Translations under genes and position numbers: made by a program
From: Solicoccozyma terricola
Taxonomy: Eukaryota; Basidiomycota; Tremellomycetes; Filobasidiales; Piskurozymaceae
Length of the DNA stretch: 64,000 nucleotides
Assembly (NCBI GenBank): GCA_001600875.1
Contig: BCLD01000001.1
Coordinates: 767,375 to 831,374, forward strand
Direction of reading: 5' to 3'
Shown here: positions 46,361 to 58,772 of the stretch, one piece after another
How the letters are laid out: each line of letters begins with the position of its first letter
Position numbering within the stretch: the stretch's first letter is position 1
Notes under the pieces: generated by a model
Databases searched by the model: none
Told to the model about the DNA's origin: nothing
The model's input: only the letters and a program-made list of their open reading frames with translations

Positions 46361-49300
46361 ATGCCACACGACGAATCGGTCGGCAACTCCAGCCAGACCA
46401 ACCCTCGCCATCCTAATGCGACATCCCACTCCGATGGCTCCCACGCTCATCTCATTCCAGCCCAACATGGCATGCAACGACGCCGCTCACTGACCGGTGA
46501 AGACAGGGACAAAAAAATCATACAACTTGTTGCTTCAGAGCAACCGGAGATGATCACCATTACCAGGAAGCTGTCACATACACGGAGACATTCCACCTCT
46601 CGGCCAGGCCAGCCAACACCTTCCCCATCGCCCTCTTCAAAGAGAGCCGCTTCAAAGCAGAGCGCAGCTCCGGTGGATCTCGCCAATACCAACCATCAAA
46701 CTAGCCTTCTTCCTCCGCCGCAAAGTCGTCGTCTCACAGTCTTTGATTATGTGCGGTGGGCGGTCAGGATGACAAGATCTCCACGACGATGGGGAGGCAT
46801 CATCCTCTTCATCCTTACCGCCGCAGGCATAGCCCTATTCCTCATCGACCCGTGGAGTGGATCGAATGTCGTGGGTGGTCTCAGAGTCGGGTCACTGCAA
46901 TGGGGTAAAAGATCCACCGTCGATGACTGGCGACCCAGGACTGACGAATGCCATTTCGTATCTCCGGTAGCAGGTGAGTGCTGGCTGTCGTTGGCCGTAC
47001 CCACCCCCATCTGGGCCGATATCCGGAACTGCACGAGCTCACTGGAAATGTCCCTTCCGCAGCTTACCAAAAAGCTCTCCGGCGACTCCGTCACAAGCAT
47101 CGTTCCGAGAACTCTGCCTCCCAGGCAGACCAGGCAGACCTCGTCGACGACGATATCCCAGATCTCTCCAACCCATCACAACCATCGGCACATGTCTACT
47201 CACCCACCGGTCATCTCATCATCTCCGACTCTGAAGGTGCTCATCACCCCATCCCGCAACTTCTCTCCCTCGGAGAAAAGAAATGGGAGGAAATGTTAGA
47301 GAGACAGAGTAGGACGTTGGGTGAGGCTGTGGCAGAATATCAAAGGCGTTATGGAAGGAGACCACCGAGAGGATTCGATCTTTGGTGAGTGTGTCGACAT
47401 TGTGTTCGCGCACTTGAGCTCTCACAAACTAATTAATTTCCCCCGTCCACTCCTCCCAACAGGTGGGAATTTGCTCAAACACACAACCTCATCCTCCCAG
47501 ACGAGTACGATCGGATTTACCTCGACCTCGCTCCGTTCTGGGCACTGCCGCGCCGTGAAATTCGGAAACGAATAGAGCAGGCAAGAATGCTGAATGAGAC
47601 GTTTACATTGGCTGTCAAGCGTGGCAAGGTGGAGATTGAGGTTGGTAGAACCGATTGGCGAGGTGTCGCGTAAATTCCCCTTGACTGATGCCATGCATGC
47701 ATTAACATCAGATCTCGGATCAGTCTGGACTCAATTGGGAGGGAACATATCCCCGAGCGGTGGATGCTGCTTCGTGAATTCCATTTTTTTTTTTCGGTGC
47801 AAACCAGCACCTTTCTAACAATTGCTTACCTTGTTCCTCACACCCCCAAGGCTCCTCAAATCCTTCGCTCGTTATCTACCCGATATGCGAGCAGTCTACT
47901 CGATCCACGACCAGCCGCAAATCTACCTTTCATGGGCTAGACGAAGCAGTCTTGTAGAGCTTGGCTTGCGAGGAGAGCGTAAGTCGGCACATGCAATTAT
48001 ACTTTTGGATGCGTCGACTGACATGCCGGTTTTCCCCCACACAGACACAACGCATCTCAAAGAAACGGACGATGCCAACGTCAGGTGGTCGAGGAGTTGT
48101 CCTCCAGAGTCCAACCTCAGACTACGGCCTAGGCACGACGAGCGTGAGTCAAGTTTTACAGATTCCCGATTACAAGTTGCACTGAGCTTACAGCCCCTCA
48201 CCGTTCGTTTGTCGAATAGCTGCCTCACTGATCTACGACTCTAACGAGGCTTCAGATCTCTGTAAAAGTGGGTGCGGAATTCCAGCCAAACCGCAAATGC
48301 TCATCGTACTGCGAAAATTAGATCCGTATTTGCTTGATATGCATGGACTGACGGTGGAGAAGGTAAATCGGAACGAAGAACGTTCGGGAAAGCAGAAGCT
48401 TACTGCATGTCACATTCCTGTTCGGCGCCAGCACGGTCCGGCTTCCCATCCTCGTCCTCACACCGCCTTGTTGCCGCTGTTCAGTTTGGCCAAGACTTCA
48501 CTCAAGTGCGATTCTTTCGCTTTCCTATATGTATATCGTCCTGATCATCATTCGATACCACAGCTCCGACATCCTTATCACGCCTCTGGACCAGTTCGCC
48601 TCCAAGGTTGGAAATGATCCGAAATGGGAGGACAAGACCGATGAGCGCTTGGTTTGGGTAAGCAAGATTTCATTTGCAGCCTTTGCGGCTACATCCTGAG
48701 CTCTCCTCATGTCTGCAGCGCGGAAGCACAACCGGCATCTCATGGATGGATCGCAACACCCCGTGGCGCAAATCACATCGATTTCGTCTTCACTTCCATG
48801 CTCAGAATCAATCCGACGCCGAAGTGCCCATCACCACCCCTCACATCAGCTACAAAGGTGGCCCACTCAAGATGCGAACGCAGCACTTCAGTGCTTCGAA
48901 GATCGCCGAGTTCTACTATGACATGAAATTGGCGGGGTCGGCTCTCCAGTGCAACAAGACGGATGGAACTTGCGATGAAATGGAGTGAGTGCCTGGTGCA
49001 CTTTCGGGTCAGCGGATCAATCTCTTAACTGATTTATCTTACAGGCGGGAAGTCAACTTCGCACCTTACCAACAGTCTGAGGAGCTCAACAACTACAAGT
49101 ACATGTTCGATATCGTGAGTTGTCTGCGTCTGCCCAGCTGCGCATTCGTCCCTGGGTCCTAACAGTCGCTTTTTACGTCAGGACGGTAACGGATGGTCCG
49201 GACGATTTAGACGGTGGGTGAAGCATGGGGCCTATCTGAAGGAGGACTCTGCTGATGCTACGCCGCTGTTCGCCAGACTAATGAACACGAATTCGCTTAC

Positions 49301-50138
49301 CCTGAAAGCTGGTATTTTCACCGAGTGGTTCGCGCCACATCTCATTCCGTGAGTTACACGCGTTGCGTAACTTCCTGAACAACGGCTGATGTACGTATAC
49401 TGTGTAGCTGGTTCATGTACGTGCCAACGCGGCTAGATTACTCAGATCTCCCGACCATCATGTCATTGTTAGTGTCATGGTTTCGTCAGTCGATTATACT
49501 CGCTGATATTCGTCTGTTTGAACTATAGTTTTCGAGGAACGCCTGACGCTCCGGATGATGGGTTTGATGAAGTAGCAAAGGCACTCGCTCGCAATGGCGT
49601 AAGTTCTGGCTTTTCCCCCATGAGGGGAAAAGAGTGGAAGCTGATATTTTTATATTGTTTTCAGCAATGCTTTGTCCAGCGTATGTACAGGGTCCAGGAT
49701 TTGCAGGCGTACATGCTGCGACTTTTCTTGGAATATGCTGTGAGATAAGGATCAAATCCAGTAGCCTTGCAGGGTGAACTGACGGGACCAACCTTTCCTT
49801 AGCGCTTGGGGGCACCGGATGATTTCGAGGCGGTGAGTGTGTTGTGAGCGAAGCCCGGGTGGCAATGACTGACAAAACTATCTCTTCTCCTCCAGGACTT
49901 CATCTACGAAGGGGATGAACCATTAGACGATTTAGAGGAGACATCATTAGACGAAGAGGGCGACGAGGGCGAAGAACTAGAAGAAGACGAACACGAAGAA
50001 AACGACGACGAAACAGCGGATGAATACATGGGAGTGAATGCGCGGGACGAGGCTGACGCCAAGTTATCGGCTTTCGACCGAGCTAAAGCGAACATCGAGG
50101 CCCGAAAAGCGAGACAGCAACAACGTGTTCGACATTAG
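46361..50138 (+). CDS. CAP10-like glycosyltransferase, GT90 family
   Basis: Eighteen exons (46361..46973, 47063..47384, 47463..47640, 47712..47773, 47851..47978, 48045..48143, 48220..48261, 48322..48362, 48432..48505, 48564..48657, 48719..48984, 49045..49114, 49182..49348, 49408..49467, 49529..49598, 49665..49739, 49803..49832, 49896..50138) give 877 aa. It is a type II Golgi-like protein: a basic cytosolic tail, one membrane anchor (GGIILFILTAAGIALFLI, residues about 145-162) and a luminal catalytic domain. CAP10-family marks are YGRRPPRGFDLWWEFAQ, APFWALP, ISYKGGPLKM, FDIDGNGWSGRFRRW and TEWFAPHLIPW. The C-terminus is a long acidic tail. Relatives include Cryptococcus Cap10 and Cxt1, which add xylose to capsule polysaccharide or glycolipids. 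The donor and acceptor here are unknown. Junctions between 48143 and 48432 were set by phase and are the weakest. Confidence 0.88.
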
Positions 50139-50216
50139 CATGCGAAAGGGGTTTGTGAGGTATCTGTGTGTACAATATCATTTGCAAATGTTCAAAGAGC
50201 CAACCGTCTATGTCCA

Positions 50217-51896
50217 TCACTTCCTTGTAAAATCCTTCAACTCCCATAACGCCACCCTTCTATCCTTGGACCCCGTTGCCATCCATCGTATTCTTTCCTC
50301 CTTGACACCATCTCCGTCCAATACATCGTCATCCGGCGAATCCGCGAAAGACAGTATATCCTCTGCTTCCTTGTCTCGTTCTGAATGGGAATCGCCGGGT
50401 GAAGCCGGTGGAAATGCAATCGCGTCGCATGATTCCCTATGATATGGCAGGGTACCGAGGCTCTTCAAAGTTTTGGTTGAAAACAATCGAACGCTGTACA
50501 AGACGAATGACAAATAAGAGCCGAAATGGAGTCCAGCTCGTTGACATACTCACGTGCCATCCCACCCCCCAACAGCTACCACTCGTCCGTCCGGCGTAAC
50601 CTGGACCGACGAATTTCCTATTTGATTTGTTGACCCCACACGCGTGCGAGATCCTGCTTCAGGGACGTCCTACGGAATGGTACGGCATGTCAGCTGGGCA
50701 AAAGTACACTGGACACAGACCCGCCCCAGCCGGGGGAAATACCCACATTCAAAGCATATCGCACAAGTTGATGATCCGCCGACACTGAGAACGCATAATC
50801 GTTTGCTGGGGATACAGACAATGCCATGACTTTGGCGTCCCCTCAATATGAGTTAGCACCCGGTCCTTTTACAATCAATTGTGACTCACTAGCTTCGTTG
50901 TGCACTTTCTCCCTCCAGTTCCTTCTCCACTCGACGTTTACGTTGATCTCCTTTCCTTCAGCAACCTCCATCCTACTATCTGTTGGTCTTTTCCATGGTT
51001 CTCCTTCCTCCTTGGAAGGATCCTTTGCACAACATTCCCAGGATTCCACACGACCATCTTCGAACGCGACCAGTAGCTTCAGTTGTCTTCTGTTGCGGGT
51101 AGACGTAGAGGATTCTCCATTGGTAGGTGTTTTGATATCTGAGAAATATAAATATACAGCCATGATCAGGCCACTGCGAGGTGGTGCAGTTGGATTGTCG
51201 GTCTCCGGTCGACGTTGGAGTTTGGATTGTTGGCATACAGCAGCGTGTAGTCGGGTGAGCGATGGGAGAGAGTATATGTCGACCTGGATAGCGGTGTATT
51301 CATTCATTCACGTTCACGTCAAAACGACCTGGTCCACTAGACGATATTGTTGATTCGCATCTATCTGCTCACTGTTTCCGAATCGATCAGATTAGGAACA
51401 GCTATCAAGCCTTCCTGCTCATGCTCCCTTTCCTTCCCCTTTGATTCAGCTGTAATCTTGCACAGGGAGAACCTGCAAAAGTTCAACGCATTGACGTCGA
51501 GTGATCTTTCGATCGGTGGAGGAGGCAAGAGAGGTGTTAACAACGCTGATGACGATTGAGATGAAGTATGGAGAGGTTGATGGAAGTGTAAGAGGTTATC
51601 CCTGCCATGGCTGTTTCATGTCGGCGTGGTCAGCTCCCGACTTTGTCTGTCTTCAAGAGGAGAGCAATCCTACCCCAAACCCACCTGATCAGACCGCCAC
51701 CCCATTCCCCGACTGCCAAGACACCTCCTTCATTTGCTTTCCAACTCGCGACGACCCTCCTCTTTGTAAGATCAACGATGGAGACGATACCTTGGTCATC
51801 TCCCGAGTAAAGGTATCGTGCCGATGCGGAGAATGCGACGTGGTGAATTGGGTGGGAGTGATGCCGTATGACATGGAATGGAGTGGGCGGTGTCAT
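50217..51896 (-). CDS. ASA1: ASTRA-associated WD40 protein Asa1
   Basis: Six exons (51685..51896, 51373..51610, 50890..51283, 50747..50829, 50554..50669, 50217..50493) give 439 aa. WD40 blades are visible: the start TPPTPFHVIRHHSHPIHHVA and FSASARYLYSGDDQGIVSIV, then HGRDNLLHFHQ, LIAVPNLIDSE, VDIYSLPSLTRLHAA, VSPANDYAFSVSADHQLVRY, VTPDGRVVAVGGWDGTVRLF, and a last blade with MATGSKDRRVALWEL. This order is that of yeast Asa1 and animal GNB1L, which work with Tel2-Tti1-Tti2 in PIKK assembly. It converges on the GT90 gene with 78 bp between stop codons and is divergent from ALAS across an assembly gap. Confidence 0.88.
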
Positions 51897-52139
51897 GCTT
51901 GGGGAGTGGGCTGTGAAGAGGATGTTGACAGGGGATGGATTGAATGTCCTGCCCTGGGGTGGTCACGTGGAGGTTAGTCACCCCGCGGACATCGGACATC
52001 GGACACCCTCGCAACCCAGCATGTCCGCGTCCGCGTCCGGCTATCCCCTCGGCCGGCTACCCTCCTCTCGTCCCCGGACCATTGTGAGAAATCGCCAGCC
52101 CCCGTCCAATCGCCGTTCATCCAATTCGGCCCCCCCCCC

Positions 52140-52173
<34 letters not shown>

Positions 52174-52682
52174 CGCAAGTCATAACTGCACTTCCTCCGN
52201 NNNNNNNNNNNNNNNNNNNNNNNNNNNNNNNNNNNNNNNNNNNNNNNNNNNNNNNNNNNNNNNNNNNNNNNNNNNNNNNNNNNNNNNNNNNNNNNNNNNN
52301 NNNNNNNNNNNNNNNNNNNNNNNNNNNNNNNNNNNNNNNNNNNNNNNNNNNNNNNNNNNNNNNNNNNNNNNNNNNCCCCACTCTTTTTTTTTTTTTTCCA
52401 TCCCTTGAACCCCCCCCCCCCCCTCCCCCCCGCGCAAGTCATAACTGCACTTCCTCCGTTCACATCCACATCACCATCACAATCACAATCCACCCGTCCA
52501 CCAGTCGATCCAGTCCTCACCAGGCTCTCATCACATCACATCACCAGCAACCGTCAACAACAACCGCCAACAACCACTTCTTCCCGTTTCCCCACTCTTT
52601 TTTTTTTTTTTCCATCCCTTGAACGCCCGTCCGGGAAATCCCGATCTCGATACCAAACATCACCTAAATCCTTCACCCCACC
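51897..52682. promoter_or_regulatory. Divergent spacer ASA1/ALAS with CGGACAT motifs, poly-C and gap
   Basis: An E-box CACGTG lies at 51964-51969. CGGACAT occurs at 51986-51992 and 51993-51999, followed by CGGACAC and by ATGTCCG at 52021-52027. A long C-run (about 52130-52172), the N gap and a duplicated block follow before the ALAS start at 52683. Confidence 0.6.
52200..52375. other. Assembly gap (176 N)
   Basis: A run of N. The segment just left of it (52172-52199, starting CGCGCAAGTCATAACTGCA) recurs at 52431-52458. The segment just right of it (52376-52410, CCCCACT then T-run then CCATCCCTTGAAC) recurs near 52590-52624. Confidence 0.98.
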
Positions 52683-54792
52683 ATGTCGATCATCCCTTCG
52701 CTCACCCGCTTCAACCAGGCTTGTCCTTTCCTCCGTTCCACACCGCCGACGGTCCTTCGATCGTTGGCTGGCACAACAACAGCCACCTCCGGCATCACCA
52801 TGTCGGGTCTTACCGCTAGGGCGTATACGGCTTGTCCAGTCATGGGTCCCGCCCTCGGGGCGAAGCTTGGTAGGGGGTATGCCAGTGTAGCGGGGAAGAA
52901 GGAGGTGGACGAGATTCACAAGGTGAGCGAGCGAAGCGAGCAATACTCTGCGAGCATAACTATTACAGCTACTGTCCCTGTTGTTGAAAATTCATACAAT
53001 AAACTAATCTACAATCCTCAATTCCCCACTCATCGCAGCACTCCAACATCAACGTCTCCGCTGGCGACATCACCAAATGTCCTCACGCCGCTGCTGCACG
53101 AGCCGCTGCCTCCTCCGCTGAAAAGCTGGCTTCCGTCGCTGGAAAGGAAGGCACACGTACGTCCGCCTTGTCTTCCAATTCAACATCGGCGGAGCAGAAG
53201 AAGACCGGCTTCGGCTATGACAAGTTCTATGTCAATGAGCTTGAGAAGAAACACAAAGACAAGTGAGTGTTCGTCGAAGGGGTTTGGGTGTTACAACATT
53301 GTTCGGGTTGTCTAAACGCGCCGTTCTCTCGTCACGTTAACTCAGATCCTACCGGTACTTCAACAACATCAACCGCCTTGCAGCGCAATTCCCAGTCGCG
53401 CACACCGCCAAACCCAACGATCTCGTCGACGTTTGGTGCTCAAACGACTACCTCGGTATGTCGCGCAACTCGGTCGTCCTCGACACCATGACGAGGTCCT
53501 TGACCAGGTACGGAGCGGGTGCCGGTGGCACTCGTAACATTGCCGGCAACGGTGCGTTGCACCTGTCCCTCGAGGACGAGCTCGCATCCCTCCACCGCAA
53601 AGATGCCGCCCTAGTCTTCTCCTCGTGTTACGTGGCCAACGACGCTACTCTCGCCACCCTCGGCTCCAAGTTACCCGGCTGTGTCATATTTTCCGATTCG
53701 TTAAACCACGCATCGATGATCCAAGGCATCAGGCACTCTGGTGCCAAAAAAGTCATATTCAAGCACAACGATATGGTGGACCTCGAAGCCAAGCTTCGGC
53801 TCGTGCCCAAGGACACTCCCAAGATTATCGCCTTCGAGTCAGTCTACTCGATGTGCGGCAGCGTTGCTCCTATTGAAAGGATCGTCGAACTCGCTGAAGA
53901 GTTCGGAGCGATCACTTTCAACGACGAAGTTCACGCTGTTGGCATGTACGGCCCCAACGGTGCTGGTGTCGCCGAGCACCTCGATTTCGACGCTCATCTC
54001 GCCACCAGAACCTCGAGCGACCCAGTCCGCGGCAGTATCATGGATCGTGTAGATATCATCACCGGTACCCTCGGCAAGGCCTACGGCGTTGTCGGTGGCT
54101 ACATCGCCGCATCAACCGATCTCGTCGACCTCGTCCGTTCCTACGCCCCCGGTTTCATCTTCACGACCTCTCTTCCACCCGCCATCGTGGCTGGAGCTCA
54201 AGCCTCCATCGCCTACCAGCGCGAGTACATGGGCGATCGTCGTCTCCAGCACATCAACACCCGGGAGGTCAAAAAGACATTCGCCACCATGGGCATCCCA
54301 GTCGTCCCGAATCCATCCCACATCATCCCTGTCCTCATTGGTGATGCCGCTCTTGCCAAAGAGGCCTCGGACACCCTCTTGAGCAGGCATAGCATTTACG
54401 TGCAGTCCATCAACTATCCTACGGTGCCCGTCGGTGAGGAACGTCTTCGCATCACCCCAACGCCCGGCCATACCCACGAACAGATGCTTCATCTCATTGA
54501 ATCCATCGACACCGTGTTCAACGACCTTAACCTCAAGCGCACCTCCGACTGGGAAGCCATCGGCGGTCGAGCTGGCGTTGGCATGCCCGGACCTAAGCCT
54601 GAACCAATCTGGAACGACGCTCAGCTCGGCTTGACCGACGGCACCGCTCCCGAGATTCTTAGGGACGGCCGCAAACACAAGACAGCAACCAAGGCGGCCG
54701 AGGAGGCCAAGGGAAGGTTGGACCACTATCTTGACATTGCTCCGGTCTTGCCTGAGACCAACTTCCCAGCTCCTGCTGTGACCGTGCAGTGA
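52683..54792 (+). CDS. HEM1: 5-aminolevulinate synthase, mitochondrial
   Basis: Three exons (52683..52922, 53039..53262, 53346..54792) give 636 aa. A mitochondrial presequence rich in Thr/Ala/Arg holds three Cys-Pro heme regulatory motifs: CP at residues 14-15, 51-52 and 94-95. The conserved catalytic core follows: [54 protein letters not shown], and the PLP lysine in [17 protein letters not shown] at about residue 399. The enzyme condenses glycine and succinyl-CoA, the first step of heme synthesis. The CP motifs suggest that heme blocks import or promotes turnover. Intron 1 starts GTGAGCGAGCGAAGCGAGC, one unit of the repeat family also found in cyclin C and RVB1 introns. Confidence 0.96.
52923..52960 (+). 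repeat. GAGCGAAGCGAGC repeat unit at the 5' end of ALAS intron 1
   Basis: The intron opens with GTGAGCGAGCGAAGCGAGC followed by AATACTCTGCGAGCATAAC. The cores match units of the arrays in cyclin C intron 3 and RVB1 intron 1, and the unit overlaps the 5' splice site itself. Confidence 0.65.
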
Positions 54793-54998
54793 GCCAGGCT
54801 TTCCTGCCTCGCTTTCTCCCATCAAGTGATTTCTTTGTAAAGCCTTGGTAGCGGAAGTTTCATTTAAACAATGGATATCATGCCTGTGAACATATGATGC
54901 ATACATGTGCAAAGACCTCTCTGATCTCTCTACAACCTTCCCAGCATTTGCCGGTTACCGCAAACCGAACAACCACCTATACACTTCACTGTACAACT

Positions 54999-57900
54999 TC
55001 ACTTGTGCCTTCCTAAAGCACCCATGGCTGACTTTATGCTATCGCCCCACTTGGCCTTGTTCGGCACCAGTGCGGACGCGTTGTTCTTGCCTTCGGATGA
55101 ACGCCTACTCTGGTTGGCCATGCTAGATCCAGATGCCTTACGGCTTGGAGTCCCAGTCGTCATCTTGCCAAGTCGATTGGATACCATCTCCATCGACGCG
55201 CGTCTCGCGGATTCGGACCGGGAGCCGTTTGTATTGGCTTCCGCGGCAACACCATTCTCTTGTGTCTTCTTTGGCGGAGGGGACGATTTGCCTGAATGTG
55301 CCGGGCTCTCTGACGCCTGCGACGTATAACCCAAAGGCGGAGGCAGCGTTGACGTAGTCTTGGCGGGAGATTCCACCGAAGCCAGCAATCCAATACGCGC
55401 ATTCGAGCTCGCATTTTCTGTTGGTTTCCCAGACCAGTCCGACGTTGACGCCCCAGACGGATGCGGCTTCTTCCGCTTGCTCGAATCACCATTGGAAGGT
55501 TCCAATAGCAGAGGTAGCGGCGAGGAGATCGCCGGGTGAGACATCTCTGACCCCGATCCCGCGCTGGCGGACGCCGACCGGACGTGCTTGGGGCCGGCGA
55601 TAGCCCAATGATCTTGGATGGGATTGGGTCGGGAAGCGCTACGTACTCTGCGGCTTGAAGCAAAAATGGGCGCCGTCTGTGCTAGGGCCTTGCCCTGGAT
55701 GCGATAAGCGGCAGCGCGGGACTCGTAGATCCGGTTGATGGACGGTAAAGAAGAACCAGGAGCTTTCGGAACAAAGATCGGGGCAGGTGGCTGAGAGCGA
55801 ACTGATGACAATGCAAACCTGCAGTTAGCTATGCGAGCTCGAGCTACGGTAGACAACTCTCACCTTTGCCAGACGCTCTCGATCCACCGCCACGATCAGC
55901 AAAATCGACGCTTGCTCCGGGCAACGCGATGCCAGAGTCGCTGATTGAACGCGAATTTGTTGATGTCCTCACAGACGCCGACTCGACGATGGTGTCGTTG
56001 CTCTCGGCTGATTCTTGTCTGATTGACGGTGGCCGTTGAATGTATGACCGCGACACTTGGCCTTCAAGGATCTTCGGTGCGTCAACTTCGTTGAAAGAGC
56101 CAACTTCCGACGACCCTAGCTGCTCGACGAAAGCATGAGTGTCCCCATATGCCGCCAGCTGGGCTGCCAACCTGAAACCAGGAGACTCTGCTGTGCTAGG
56201 AATAGAGATGGCCTCCAAAATGTCCCTCTCAGTCTGTCTCATGAACTCATCTGCCTCTTTCCGAGTAGCGATCCTGCGGGATGCATTAGGCGGAGCTACG
56301 AGGTAGGATACGGGTACTGGTACGTCGTATAGAAGCGCGCCAACCTCCGTTGCACGCTGAGAAGACCGCCGACCAAGGTATTGTGTCTTGCTTGTCGGTA
56401 ATTCTGAAGACCCCTCTTGTATTTGGGTGTATGGCACTACCTGACCGTGAATATTGCTGGATAGCATCGAAGGCGTATAACTGGTGGCCTCCGTGGAGTT
56501 AGTTTGGCCATTGATCGACGTGAACGACGAGATCGACGAGATTGATTTGTTGCGGAAACGCCCTTGCGAGCTCCCCCCAGACTTTTGAGCAAGACCTTCT
56601 TCTGATATCGCCACCTGCACCGTTACGTCTCCAATAATATCCGCTGGCTCTTCCGCGACTGACGGAGTCCTGTTCGAGGATTCTCGAAAAGAGCCGGCGG
56701 GGGAAGAGCGCAATGACCCGATGCTTGTGCCACGACGCCGTCCATTCCGAGAGAGCCCTAACTGCCCGTCTTCTGCATGTGTTTGACCCTGATTATCTGG
56801 TGACATGTGTACAAGGCCGACGCTTTCCACGTCTCCATTGGTAGACCGTTGTTGCCGAGGGCTGTAAGTCGACGGCAGAGTTGCCGCCCTACGTTTTTTG
56901 TGCAGCGGAGACGTTGGCGCTGAATGAGTTTCGAACAGTGGGGACATCGGGGACAGAGGAGAGTGAGCGCCGCCACCGCCTCCTTCGTTACGGTGTTTGA
57001 GGATGGACCGTGGTCCACCACCCGTGTCCAAATCCAATCCGAGTGGGCTGGGTGTGACGACCTCGCTGCTCAGTCTTGAGCGAGGACGATGCGGGACGCG
57101 AGAGGGATCTCCTGTAGTTTCCGGCCCAGCAAAGCGACCGCTCGGATGATCCGTCAAGGTTGCGGCTGTCGATGGTCCGGGCCCAGCGGCGGTTTCAGCC
57201 TCTGTGCCCTCCTCTCCGCCCGTTGGTGCACGGCTATCCGCATCGCAAGTCTGCTCCACTCCCTCCTCTATAGCCCGCGCTCGACTGTTGCTTGAACCTC
57301 CTGAACTGGCCGACGTAGTGGAAGATCGTCCAGCGACCGAGTGCTGAAATGTAACTTGTGAGATGGATCTGGGTCGACCATACCCTGCCCCCGGTCGTGG
57401 ACCCTCCATGCTAGCTCTTCTCAGCTTTTCCACCGAATCGTCCAGATCTCCCGAACTGAGTGGCAACAAGGCCGGCCTAGGCGGTGATGGTGATCTCGAT
57501 GGCGGAGATGCATCCTGTCCTGTTCCTCTTCGGAAGAGATTCAAGAGGCTTTGCTTTGTCAACTGCCGGGTGGTGGATGACCCGATTGACGAAGCAGAGT
57601 CATCGAACGATTTCTGCGTTGCGGACCTCCTCAAAGATGTTACGTCTATTGGTCTGGTTTGATTTGTCTGCGATCCTCTCCGCCATGCTGCTCGTAAACT
57701 TTGCCCTGGGTGACTTGCGCGTTCAAAGATCGAAGGCAACGATGGTCGTCTCCCGCCCAACTTCTGTTCTTGGACATGGTTTGGTACCGCCGATCCAGGC
57801 GTGGAATTGAACCCTGCGCTACTGCCTCCGCTTTGACTCTCATCTATGCTCAGTGGTCTGGGCGGATTCGACCTCCGTCCAAGGAAGATGTTTTCGATGC

Positions 57901-58772
57901 TCTGTCTGAGCTCCGCCTTTTCATTCTTCTCTCCTTCTCCTTGGGGCGCAGAAGACGATCTTGCCTTCCACTTCCCCTTCTTCTCCAAAACAGGACTGGC
58001 ATCCTCGTCTTCAAACACGTCGTCTCCACATCCATCTTCACCTTCCCTGTCCTCCATCATCTCCAGCCTTATCTTCACTTTTTCCTCCTCAAGCAGCGCC
58101 GTCCAAGTTAACAGCGTTTCGACGACCTCTTCATGCCCGTTAGCTTCGGCCAAGGTCAATGGTGTTGCCCCATGTTTATCCTGCTTGTCGTATGTGGCTC
58201 CGGACGCCAGCAATATCCTGACGATTCTAGCATGTCCGTTGGCGGCCGCAAAATGCAAAGGTGTGGAGCCTGTTCTCACATACCTTTTCATTCAGCGTCA
58301 CATGCACACATATGTATCACAATGCAAAGACCTACCTGAATGTCCTATACTAGGCGAACTTTTCCCCTTCTCGTTATATCTACTCGGCAACCTCGGAGCA
58401 TTGACATCCGCGCCCCGATCGATCAACATCCGTACGACGGGTTCCGAGCCGCCTGAACATGCTGCGTGAAGAGGGAGAACACCATGGAGGACAGAATTCA
58501 CCGGTTGTCCATGTGTCAGAGCGCTTTGAAGGGGTGTATTGTTGTTTGGCTGTAAGCTTGCGTACTTCGCATCTGAGATCGGGATAGTCCACCTACTAGT
58601 GTACAAGACCGACATTTCCGCTCGCAGCAGCGGAGTGTAGCTCGAGGTTTGAATCTAAGTTCGTGACCTTGTGAGAATTCTGCCAGATTCCTGCGACCGT
58701 CATCGACTACTTACAGTTCATAGACACATCGTACTTGGCTTCCGCCTTTTCTACCTTGCTGGACTGCACCAT
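54999..58772 (-). CDS. Large ankyrin-repeat protein
   Basis: Five exons (58715..58772, 58597..58654, 58336..58523, 55864..58269, 54999..55828) give about 1179 aa. Ankyrin repeats fill the first 150 residues (LHSAAASGNVGLVHYALTHG, LPLHAACSGG, VVRMLIDRGADVNAP, STPLHFAAANGHARIVRILL, TPLTLAEANGHEEVVETLL). The rest is long, disordered and Ser/Pro/Gly-rich, with basic and phospho-site-like patches, and shows no other domain. Such proteins act as scaffolds; a cell-cycle or polarity role would be a guess. The last splice is uncertain: the phase-correct pair gives a 35-nt intron, shorter than any other here. A donor further upstream (GTGGAT) is an alternative, or the last exon could be a separate gene. 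Confidence 0.8.
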
